Positions 1 through 6,075 of a stretch of 11,151 nucleotides of DNA are shown one piece after another. The stretch is from Planctomycetia bacterium (GTDB lineage: Bacteria; Planctomycetota; Planctomycetia; Pirellulales; UBA1268). The stretch spans positions 1-11,151 of the forward strand of contig RFPF01000083.1 of the NCBI GenBank assembly GCA_009926295.1, in the 5' to 3' direction. Numbering within the stretch: position 1 is the first letter of the stretch; each line of letters begins with the position of its first letter. The translations under genes and the position numbers were made by a program. Below the pieces are notes generated by a model. It searched no databases. It worked only from the letters and a program-made list of their open reading frames with translations, and was not told the DNA's origin.

Positions 1-500
1 AACGGCGCGAGGCCGAATTCCGTGAACGCGTCGGCTGCGATCGCCGGTTCCGGGTGTTCGAGCCGGGTGGCGAACCAGCGCAGCCGCTGGGCCGCGGGGA
101 TCGTCACCGCGGGTGCGGTCGCGACGTGGCCGAGCAGCGCCTCGTTCGCCGCGACGGCCGTCCAGGAAGCATGCTCTCCTTCACCGGAGGCGAACAGCAG
201 AACCGACCCGGTCAGCGGCCCCGCCACACGGGCACTGACCGTGAACCCGGCGGGCACGTCGCCGCGGAGCGTCTGGACGACGCGGGAGGGCTGGCGGAGG
301 AAGCCGTCGGGGCCGGGAGCCGCCGTCCCAAAGGACTCGCCAACCGCGAAGGTCGTCGCGGCGTCGCGGCGCATCGAGAGCGACTCGCCCACAACTCCGC
401 AGAACGGGCAGCCAACGCCGGGTCCCGCCCATGCCACTACGGCGGCGGCGAGGAGCGACGTGCGGATCCGGCGCGAGGCTTTGTGGATGGCCCGGGCCAT
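1..500 (-). CDS. Exported CPFC-motif protein, copy B (3' end cut by window edge)
   Basis: Only the first 166 codons are in the window; the gene runs off the left edge. The start is the ATG four bases after the TGA of the AIM24 gene, so the two are surely co-transcribed. Residues 1-30 form a signal peptide (basic MARAIHKASRRIR, then a hydrophobic LLAAAVVAW core), followed directly by CPFC (Cys31, Cys34). Then come a beta-rich stretch (SRVVQTLRG near 72-80, GSVLLFASGE near 98-107) and the start of a helical part (RLRWFATRLEHPE, then AIAADAFTEFGLAP at 153-166). These blocks align in order with the 498-residue protein encoded at 6040-4544 (FVVVEVLKG, GSLYLLMG, RLAFFQKHLED, ARDAYDEFAVAP), so the two are paralogues. 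Function is not known to me. The cysteine pair at the mature N terminus suggests metal binding or a disulfide. CPFC resembles a glutaredoxin active site, but no thioredoxin fold follows. Confidence 0.8.
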   Translation of the reverse strand, partial: MARAIHKASRRIRTSLLAAAVVAWAGPGVGCPFCGVVGESLSMRRDAATTFAVGESFGTAAPGPDGFLRQPSRVVQTLRGDVPAGFTVSARVAGPLTGSVLLFASGEGEHASWTAVAANEALLGHVATAPAVTIPAAQRLRWFATRLEHPEPAIAADAFTEFGLAP

Positions 501-504
501 GCCT

Positions 505-1179
505 TCACGCGTATGCGGCGGAGGCGTTGCGTTCCCTCTGCATCCGCTGACGCCAGTAGGGTGTCGTGCAGAGGAGCAGTTTTCCGGTGCCCTCGTAGAC
601 GTAGGCGAGCTTCTGCCCCGACATCCAGTAGCTCACCCATGACCGGGCGGGACGGCGCACCGACAGGGCGAGGCCGGCCGTCCGGGCGATCACGAACGGA
701 CCGTCGGCCACGAGCCGGTCGTCGACGAGTTCCACCTCCTCGACCGGCCCGTCCACCGCGAGCACGGCCTGACCGGGACCACGCAGGGCGGTCTTGTACC
801 ACAGGAGACCCTGGTCGGCCCAGTAGGACGTCCACAGCGGTTCGCGGTGGATCGACAGCTGCACCTCGCCGTCGCTCGCCCAGAAGCACTTGGTGTCGAG
901 GATCCAGCGCTCGCCCGACGGAATTCTCATGATGTGGTAGCCGCCGAGCGAGGAGTCGAGGTAGACGCTCCCCGTGCCGTGGTACCGAGGCCTGAGGAGC
1001 GACTCGTCGGAGAACAGCGACACCCACCACGCCTGAAGCGTCGGCCACGGCACGTCCATCCGCACGTCGCCCTTGATGTGGTTGAGCGCGCCGCGTTCCG
1101 TGCGCACGTCGTCGTCGTTTTCCAGCTTCACGCGCACCCAGCGCATGCCCTCGGTGTGCTCGACCTCGAAACTAGCCAT
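505..1179 (-). CDS. AIM24 family protein
   Basis: A 224-residue protein of the AIM24 (DUF124, TIGR00266-like) family: cytoplasmic beta-rich proteins with repeated double-psi/jelly-roll-like strands. The mitochondrial namesake affects inner-membrane organisation; the bacterial role is not established. Family landmarks visible here are an early GALNHIKGDVRMD segment (30-42), GTGSVYLDSSLGGYHIMRI (68-86), a central tryptophan-rich SYWADQGLLWYKTALRGPGQAVLAVDGPVEEVEL (118-151), the VADGPFVIA segment (157-165), and a closing GTGKLLLCTTP (197-207). No signal peptide or membrane segment is seen. The length is usual for the family. The ATG overlaps the stop of the upstream UrtA-like gene by 8 bases (ATGGCTAG), indicating translational coupling. 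The CPFC copy B gene starts 4 bases downstream. Family assignment is strong; the function in this operon is unknown. Confidence 0.88.
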   Translation of the reverse strand: MASFEVEHTEGMRWVRVKLENDDDVRTERGALNHIKGDVRMDVPWPTLQAWWVSLFSDESLLRPRYHGTGSVYLDSSLGGYHIMRIPSGERWILDTKCFWASDGEVQLSIHREPLWTSYWADQGLLWYKTALRGPGQAVLAVDGPVEEVELVDDRLVADGPFVIARTAGLALSVRRPARSWVSYWMSGQKLAYVYEGTGKLLLCTTPYWRQRMQRERNASAAYA

Positions 1180-2494
1180 CGATCGTCACCTCCGGTCCGC
1201 GTTCGAGGCCGCCCTTCGTCCAGTCGCACTTCCAGCCGGGGAAGGCGAACTCCGGGTAGGGGTCGGGTGGGATGGGTGCCGAAGACTCCTGCACGATATC
1301 GAACTGCCGATCCGGGCGGATTCGGCCGAGGCGGAACCAGTGATGGCAATGCTGCGTCGCCGGGTCGAGCCGCACGAGCCCCCCCGGACCCGCGAACTCG
1401 AGGCCTTCGGCGAGCACCTGCCGGATCGCCGCCGTCTCGAACGAGCCCGCCTTCTCGGCCGCCTTCTTCCAGAGGTGCACGAGGCAGTAGCCCGGCTCCA
1501 TCGGATCGCCCGTCATCCGATCGAACCCGAACTCACGGCGGAAGTCGCCGATCCAGCGGCGATTCGCCTCCGTGGGGAGGCTCTGGAAGTAGCACGACGC
1601 GGCGTAGTGCCCCCGCACCTGATCCGGGAGGAGGCTGCGCAGTTCGTCCTCGCCGATGCTCGTCGAGAGCACCGGCGTTTTCACGGGGTCGATCCTCGCG
1701 GCGGCCAGCGCGGCGAAGAAGCCGACGTTGGAGTCGCCATTGATCGTGTTGAGCACGCAGTCGGCTCCGGAGGCCGAGATCCTCTTCACCTCGGCGGTGA
1801 AGTCGGAATGTCCGATGGGGTGGTAGGCCTCCCCCACCGGCTTCAGGCCCTTCGTGGCCAGATACCTCTTCGCGACGTAGTGTGCCGTGCGCGGGTAGAT
1901 GTAGTCGGAGCCGAGCAGGTAGATCTTCCTGCGATTGCCCCCCTCGGGGCCCACGAGCCAGTCGAGCGCCGGCACGATCTGCTGGTTGGGCACCATGCCG
2001 CCATACACGACGTTCCGCGACGACTCGTTGCCCTCGTACTGGACCGCGTAGTAGAGGAGCCTGTCGCGTTCCTCGAACAGCGGCACGACCGCCTTACGGC
2101 TGGAACTCGTCCAGCAGCCGAACACGGCCACCGAGCCTGCGTCGAGCAGGGCTTTCGCCCGGCGTTGGAAGAGATCCAGCCGCGACTTGGGATCGGGGGC
2201 CGTGATGTCGATCGTGCGGCCGAGCACGCCCCCCGCGGCGTTGATCTCCTCGCAGGCGAAGATCTGGGCGTCGCGAAGCGACGTGGCGCTGATCGCCAGC
2301 GGCCCGGTCTGCGAATGAAGGAGGCCCACCGGGACCGTGCGGGCCCGGGGCGGGATGCCGAGCGAACAGCCGGCGAACAGGGCCGGCGCGAGGGCCCGGG
2401 CTGCCGCGAGCGTGGCGGCGGTGCCGTGGGCGAGGGCCTGCCGGCGCGTGGGCCGCGCGGCCGCCGGTTCCGCGCTGGCTGCGGTCGGGGTCAT
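1172..2494 (-). CDS. UrtA-type urea/amide substrate-binding protein, orphan, predicted Tat lipoprotein
   Basis: A 440-residue periplasmic-binding-protein-type I protein that matches UrtA (urea-binding component of urea ABC importers, TIGR03407) along its whole length. Recognisable blocks are VGLLHSQTGPLAISATSLRDA (56-76), EEINAAGGVLGR, VAVFGCWTSSSRKAVVPLFE, YAVQYEGNESS, PNQQIVPALDWL, IYLLGSDYIYPRTAH, LNTINGDSNVGFF, HYAASCYFQSL, GDPMEPGYCLVHLWKKAAEKAGSF and a C-terminal SAPIPPDPYPEF. The start is set by an ATGA overlap with the stop of the DUF4239 gene at 2491-2494; a longer open frame continues upstream but lies antisense-like within that gene. The leader carries twin arginines (TRRQALA, 16-22), a hydrophobic Ala/Leu stretch and a lipobox-like LFAGC ending at Cys43, so Tat export and lipid anchoring are likely. 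No UrtB, C, D or E partner is in the window. Ligand specificity is inferred from similarity and could be another short amide. Confidence 0.92.
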   Translation of the reverse strand: MTPTAASAEPAAARPTRRQALAHGTAATLAAARALAPALFAGCSLGIPPRARTVPVGLLHSQTGPLAISATSLRDAQIFACEEINAAGGVLGRTIDITAPDPKSRLDLFQRRAKALLDAGSVAVFGCWTSSSRKAVVPLFEERDRLLYYAVQYEGNESSRNVVYGGMVPNQQIVPALDWLVGPEGGNRRKIYLLGSDYIYPRTAHYVAKRYLATKGLKPVGEAYHPIGHSDFTAEVKRISASGADCVLNTINGDSNVGFFAALAAARIDPVKTPVLSTSIGEDELRSLLPDQVRGHYAASCYFQSLPTEANRRWIGDFRREFGFDRMTGDPMEPGYCLVHLWKKAAEKAGSFETAAIRQVLAEGLEFAGPGGLVRLDPATQHCHHWFRLGRIRPDRQFDIVQESSAPIPPDPYPEFAFPGWKCDWTKGGLERGPEVTIDG

Positions 2495-3303
2495 GCGTCG
2501 TTCATCCGCTGATAGAGCACCTCGAACGGCTCCGCGGTGATGCTCACGTCGCCGCGGAACGGCTGGTTCATGTCGAAGACCAGGTGCATCATCGTCCCCA
2601 GGTAGGCGGCGAGGATGCCGCCGAGCACGAGCTGGGTGACGAACCTCATGTCGAACAGCCAGCAGATCGCCATGTTCAGGATGGCGCCGAGGATCATGAC
2701 GTACCACATCGTGGCCGGGAGCGACGACTTCACGGAGAACAGCCGGAGCCGCCTCCACTCCAGGAAGGTGTTGAACTGGCGCAGGGCCTCGGCGTGGATG
2801 ATTTCCTGTGCCGGCGTCTGCGGCTGGAACTCGAGGAGACGGTCGTGGAACGCCTCGGCGCGGATGGTGCCCTCCTCGGGCACGATGCCCCTCTTCTGCA
2901 GCGGCCAGGCGTACTTGATCACGTAGCGCGTGTAATCGCGGAGCAGCCACCGGAGATTCTGGCCGTGCGGATCGGGATATTGCGACACGTCCTCGTAGAG
3001 GGCCGAAAGCGCGGCCGCCTCGCGGGCGACGTTCGCGCCGGCGTCCGACACGTTCTGGTAGGCCGTCACGGCGATGAGACCCAGCAGCAGGCCGTAGAAC
3101 ACGCAGAAGCAGGAGAGCACGTAGCCGACGATGTCGTTGGATCCCGCGGTGTCCCTGACGAACTGCCGGAGGATCGGCCTGAAGACGATCGCACCGATCC
3201 AGTAGAACCCCACGAAAACACCGATGAAGAGCAGCGAGAGTCGCTGCGGCGGCACCTCGTAGAGCCAATACCAACCGTCGGGGGAGAGCAGGCCTTCATT
3301 CAT
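2491..3303 (-). CDS. DUF4239 (bestrophin-like) membrane protein
   Basis: A 270-residue integral membrane protein. Four hydrophobic segments are visible at about 22-42, 59-80, 198-216 and 222-244, arranged as two pairs flanking a soluble, mostly helical region (about 85-190) rich in charged residues. Family signatures of DUF4239 are GLLLGLIAVTAYQNVSDAGANVAREAAALSALYED in the second helix and its exit, and PFRGDVSI near the C terminus (248-255). DUF4239 proteins are described as bestrophin-like; bestrophins are pentameric anion channels, but transport by this family is not established. The ATG at 3303 lies 27 bases after the preceding CCFG gene, with no strong Shine-Dalgarno sequence. The stop overlaps the UrtA-like ATG (ATGA), so these two products are probably made in a fixed ratio. 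That suggests the receptor and this membrane protein act together. Confidence 0.88.
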   Translation of the reverse strand: MNEGLLSPDGWYWLYEVPPQRLSLLFIGVFVGFYWIGAIVFRPILRQFVRDTAGSNDIVGYVLSCFCVFYGLLLGLIAVTAYQNVSDAGANVAREAAALSALYEDVSQYPDPHGQNLRWLLRDYTRYVIKYAWPLQKRGIVPEEGTIRAEAFHDRLLEFQPQTPAQEIIHAEALRQFNTFLEWRRLRLFSVKSSLPATMWYVMILGAILNMAICWLFDMRFVTQLVLGGILAAYLGTMMHLVFDMNQPFRGDVSITAEPFEVLYQRMNDA

Positions 3304-3330
3304 GGTGGCGATCGTACCAACGCACCGGGA

Positions 3331-3837
3331 CTACTGCACGGATTCCCCGTCGAGCGCGTAGATCGCCAGGTGCCGGCCGTCCGGGCCCCGCAGTTCCTCG
3401 AGCCGAAATGTGCCGGTCACCGCCACCGGCCTGATCGAGAAGTTCGCGGTCTTTCCCGGCACCATCCGCACCACCACGCAGTCGTAGAGGGCGGCACCGG
3501 GGCCGAAGCAGCACTCCATGTTGTCGCGGACGAGGACGAACTGCGAAAGCCCCGTCTGCTGGAAGCTCGGCAGGATGTAGCCACGGATGCGGATGCGGCG
3601 GCGTTCCAGCGCGGTCACGCGTGGAGGCACGAGGTCGCGGGTAAACGGCGCACCCTTCTCCATGTCGAACTTGACGTCGTCGAACGTGACATCGCGAGTG
3701 GAACCGCCGGCCGTGGCCGGCGCCGATGCGTTCGTGGTGCGGGGCGGCGGCGCGGCCACAGGCTCCTCCCGACGGGCGGGAGACCCGCAGCCCACGGCGA
3801 GCACCGCGATCAGCAGCAGCCGGCGGTCACCTGACAA
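3331..3837 (-). CDS. DUF3299-like 'CCFG' lipoprotein (TTG start)
   Basis: With the TTG start chosen here the product has 168 residues. A GAGGA ribosome site sits 5 bases upstream of this TTG, and the overlap with the preceding gene is then only 11 bases. The alternative ATG at 3870 would need a 44-base overlap and has no visible ribosome site. The N terminus is a short basic head, a hydrophobic run (LLLIAVLAVGC) and a lipobox-like Cys17, followed by a Pro/Ala/Thr-rich linker to about residue 48. The domain at 80-168 reads IRIRGYILPSFQQTGLSQFVLVRD, then NMECCFG (Cys109-Cys110), then a strand-rich tail VTGTFRLEEL. This is a DUF3299-like fold and aligns with the C-terminal domain of the gene just upstream (GYMYPGKQQRGIVQFLLVRD, CCFG). 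It is probably on the outer face of a membrane. The function is unknown; the vicinal cysteines suggest metal or redox chemistry. Confidence 0.82.
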   Translation of the reverse strand: MSGDRRLLLIAVLAVGCGSPARREEPVAAPPPRTTNASAPATAGGSTRDVTFDDVKFDMEKGAPFTRDLVPPRVTALERRRIRIRGYILPSFQQTGLSQFVLVRDNMECCFGPGAALYDCVVVRMVPGKTANFSIRPVAVTGTFRLEELRGPDGRHLAIYALDGESVQ

Positions 3838-4513
3838 TGGAATCCTCGAGATGGTAGAGCACGCCGCCATCGAGCGCGGCGGTGCCGGTGGGCCGGACGG
3901 CGAAACGGCCTGCGATCTTGAGCAGCCGCGGCGAGAAGTCGATGCCCGCCGGATCCCGCAACTGCACGAGCACGCGGTCGGTGATCTTGGGATTGCCGCC
4001 GAAGCAGCAATCGCCCTGATCGCGCACGAGCAGGAACTGCACGATCCCCCGCTGCTGCTTCCCCGGATACATGTAGCCCTTCAAGAGGACCTCGCGGCCG
4101 TCGACGGCGCGGGCCGTGTCGGGAACCGCGTCGGGTGGATCGCCCGCGACCGGCTGCAGCATCGAGTAGTCGAGCCGCTGGAATCCCGGAGGAAGCTCGG
4201 CCGCGTAGACTGCCGACAGGTACGCCAGGCCGCCCACGAGCGAACAGGCCGACACGCCGATCGCTCCGAGCGCCAGGGGGCGGCCGACGAGCTCCGTCGG
4301 CCGGGCGGCGATGTCGCGACAGGCCACGATTCCCAGCACGAAGCCCAGCACGGGCATGATCGCCAGCCACCAATCGAGGAACGCCAGCGGAGAGAGCAGC
4401 CCGAGCACGGCCGCGGCGATTGCCGTGCCGGCGATCGCCCGATACCGCTCGACGGCGTCGGACGCCGTCGGGTCGGGCACCGCCCCGGAAGGCTCGAAGA
4501 GGCTGCTGGCCAT
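3827..4513 (-). CDS. Membrane-anchored DUF3299-like 'CCFG' protein
   Basis: A 228-residue protein with a hydrophobic N-terminal half and a soluble C-terminal domain. Three likely membrane segments lie at about 28-46, 48-65 and 79-104; the first two resemble the DUF4190 type. The loop between segments two and three (CRDIAARPTELVGR) is basic, so the positive-inside rule places the C-terminal domain outside the cytoplasm. That domain (about 138-228) contains VLLKGYMYPGKQQRGIVQFLLVRD, the vicinal cysteines CCFGG (Cys169-Cys170), and a strand-rich end. It aligns with the lipoprotein-like product of the next gene, whose TTG start overlaps this stop by 11 bases. The two probably arose by duplication of a DUF3299-like domain. 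From memory, DUF3299 genes occur beside LolD/FtsX-type ABC genes in proteobacteria, which matches the ABC genes upstream here. The biochemical role is unknown. Confidence 0.82.
   Translation of the reverse strand: MASSLFEPSGAVPDPTASDAVERYRAIAGTAIAAAVLGLLSPLAFLDWWLAIMPVLGFVLGIVACRDIAARPTELVGRPLALGAIGVSACSLVGGLAYLSAVYAAELPPGFQRLDYSMLQPVAGDPPDAVPDTARAVDGREVLLKGYMYPGKQQRGIVQFLLVRDQGDCCFGGNPKITDRVLVQLRDPAGIDFSPRLLKIAGRFAVRPTGTAALDGGVLYHLEDSIVR
3843..3847 (-). promoter_or_regulatory. Ribosome binding site deciding a TTG start
   Basis: Reading on the minus strand, GAGGA lies 5 bases before TTG at 3837-3835. This is the best Shine-Dalgarno match near the start of the CCFG lipoprotein gene. No comparable site precedes the in-frame ATG at 3870, so TTG is preferred. 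Confidence 0.6.
4450..4470. repeat. Perfect 10-bp inverted repeat inside a coding region
   Basis: A 21-base palindrome, arms CGACGGCGTC and GACGCCGTCG around one central base, lies 43-63 bases after the start codon of the membrane-anchored CCFG gene. In RNA it could form a 9-bp stem with a 3-base loop. It may be chance in such GC-rich coding DNA. Confidence 0.5.
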
Positions 4514-4543
4514 GGTTCCGATGCTGCTCGCGGGCCCGGAGCG

Positions 4544-6040
4544 TCACTTCCCCGTCGGGCCGGGGCCGCTCGACGATCGGAGCGCGGATCGGGCGGTGAG
4601 CGCCACGAGGGCGACCACGGCCGCCCACGCGAGCCATTTCAAGCTGCGGTAGGGGTCGTCGTCGCGGCTTCGAGGGGTCTCGGGCTGGTTGGCGGGAGCC
4701 TCCGGCTCGCCCGCCGCGCCGTCGCCCTCGTCCCCGATGACCGGAGCGATGCGCGTGGCGAGGTCTGCGTCGTCGGCGGTCGCGTCGACCGGTTGCCCAG
4801 CGCTGGGCAGGCCGGCGCCCGCCTCGCCGTCGTCGTCGGGCTTGGCGGCGGCAACCGCGCCGGCGAGACCGGCGAGCGTGGCCGCGCGACGGACCGCCTC
4901 GGGATCGATCTTCTCGAGTTTCGCGATCGCGGCGGCCGCCTCGGGCAGCGGGCAGGCGCGGAGGTAGTTCACCACCGGCTCACGCACGAAGAGGTTGTCG
5001 GCGTCGGCATTCGCGAAGAGATTGACCATGCGGTCGATCGCCGACCAGTCTTCCCAGCGGGCCAGGTCGGCGATCACCAGATCGGCCAGCTTCGGCTCGT
5101 CGAGCAGGATGCGGAGCGACCGCAGCACCCGATCCCGGGGCACCGCCGCCGACTCCTCACCGAGAAATCTCAGGGCCATCACGGCGGCGTACGTCTCGGT
5201 GAAAGGCACGTCGCGCCCCTTGCGATCCAGAAACAGCCGATCGACAAGATCGAGCCCCTCCGCTCCGCGCAGCGTGACATAGCAGGCGATCAGCGCGTCG
5301 AGCCCGGAACGCACGTCGGCCTTCTCGGGCGGCAGGTTCTCGCCCTTGAGGATCTCGGCGATCCGCTCGGCGTCGGCCTTCGTGCCGCACACGCCGAGCA
5401 TCGTGGCGTAGAGCCGCCGCCGGCTCGGCTGGACCTTCGGATTTTCGATCCACTCGAGGAGCTGCGTGGGATCCATCCGGCTCTCGAGGCCGCGGACGTC
5501 GTCGTAGGGCGCGACGGCGAATTCGTCGTAGGCGTCGCGGGCGAGGGTCTCGTCGGCGTCCTCGAGGTGCTTCTGGAAGAATGCGAGCCTGTCGGATCCC
5601 TTTTCCGGCAGGCTGCCGAGTGCGCGGAGATATTCCACCGCACGGTCGCTGACGGGGATGGGGCTCGACCAGACGATGTTCGGCGGCTCGACGCCCATGA
5701 GCAGGTAGAGCGAGCCGGCAGGCTTTGCCTCGAGCAGGATCGTCTCGATCGGCTTGGCGTCGGCACCGAGCAATCCCGCCTCCTCGACGAGCGTTGAGCC
5801 CTTGAGCACCTCGACCACCACGAACCTTCCCTTCGGCAGCGGCCCCTCGGCCCGCGGTGACAGCGAACCCGCTGGCGGGCCCTCCACGAGCCGCGCGATC
5901 ACCGCCGCCTGGCTCTGGGCGATCTCCTGGGCGAACGTGAGCGACACGGCCGAACAGAACGGACACGCCTCCACCCGCACCGCCTGCACGACGAGCGCGG
6001 CCACGAGGAGAAACGCCGTGATTTTTCCCTGGAATCGCAT
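4544..6040 (-). CDS. Exported CPFC-motif protein with helical repeats and C-terminal anchor, copy A
   Basis: A 498-residue protein starting at the ATG 34 bases after the permease stop; further upstream the open frame is low-complexity shadow. Residues 1-25 are a clear signal peptide (MRFQGK, then LLVAALVVQAV), followed by CPFC (Cys26, Cys29). Residues 30-140 alternate strand-like blocks: QAAVIARLVEG, GRFVVVEVLKG, ETILLEAKPAGSLYLLMG, and AVEYLRAL. That order resembles netrin/TIMP-like OB-fold domains, whose N-terminal cysteines are structurally important, but this is my inference. From about 150 to 400 helical repeat-like segments follow (RLAFFQKHLEDADETLARDAYDEFA and later AADLARWEDW-type units). 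An acidic, Pro/Ala-rich linker (about 405-465) leads to a C-terminal membrane helix (LKWLAWAAVVALVALTA) and a short basic tail. It is thus probably anchored in the membrane with the body outside the cytoplasm. It is a paralogue of the gene at 500-1. I do not know a function. Confidence 0.82.
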   Translation of the reverse strand: MRFQGKITAFLLVAALVVQAVRVEACPFCSAVSLTFAQEIAQSQAAVIARLVEGPPAGSLSPRAEGPLPKGRFVVVEVLKGSTLVEEAGLLGADAKPIETILLEAKPAGSLYLLMGVEPPNIVWSSPIPVSDRAVEYLRALGSLPEKGSDRLAFFQKHLEDADETLARDAYDEFAVAPYDDVRGLESRMDPTQLLEWIENPKVQPSRRRLYATMLGVCGTKADAERIAEILKGENLPPEKADVRSGLDALIACYVTLRGAEGLDLVDRLFLDRKGRDVPFTETYAAVMALRFLGEESAAVPRDRVLRSLRILLDEPKLADLVIADLARWEDWSAIDRMVNLFANADADNLFVREPVVNYLRACPLPEAAAAIAKLEKIDPEAVRRAATLAGLAGAVAAAKPDDDGEAGAGLPSAGQPVDATADDADLATRIAPVIGDEGDGAAGEPEAPANQPETPRSRDDDPYRSLKWLAWAAVVALVALTARSALRSSSGPGPTGK

Positions 6041-6055
6041 GATCCACAGTGTAGC

Positions 6056-6075
6056 GGACGGGCCGAAGCCCGTCC
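6056..6075 (-). repeat. Intercistronic hairpin with UUCG tetraloop
   Basis: On the minus strand an 8-bp perfect stem (GGACGGGC paired with GCCCGTCC) closes a TTCG loop with a C-G closing pair, the ultra-stable cUUCGg type. It begins at the last base of the permease TAG stop and ends 15 bases before the ATG of the CPFC copy A gene. The flanking GTA/TAC bases extend it across a small bulge. No T-run follows, so it is not a standard intrinsic terminator. It could be a dispersed palindromic repeat, a partial attenuator or an mRNA-stabilising element. Confidence 0.65.

Noticed and set aside
1073..2512. Plus-strand open frame of 479 codons opposite the UrtA-like gene
   Set aside because: Its composition is shadow-like (many Arg, His, Glu, Gly) and it is fully antisense to a strong full-length UrtA match.
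2495..3274. Extension of the UrtA-like reading frame upstream to an ATG at 3274
   Set aside because: The extension lies inside the DUF4239 gene in another frame and has no signal peptide or domain. The ATGA junction at 2491-2494 gives a leader with RR and a lipobox-like Cys.
3298..3306. Kozak-like GCCACCATG at the DUF4239 start
   Set aside because: The surroundings are plainly bacterial operon DNA, so the match to a eukaryotic initiation context is coincidence.
4544..6040. Interpretation of CPFC as a thioredoxin, glutaredoxin or c-type haem site
   Set aside because: No thioredoxin fold signature (such as a cis-Pro region) follows the motif, and there is no His after the second Cys as a CxxCH haem site requires.
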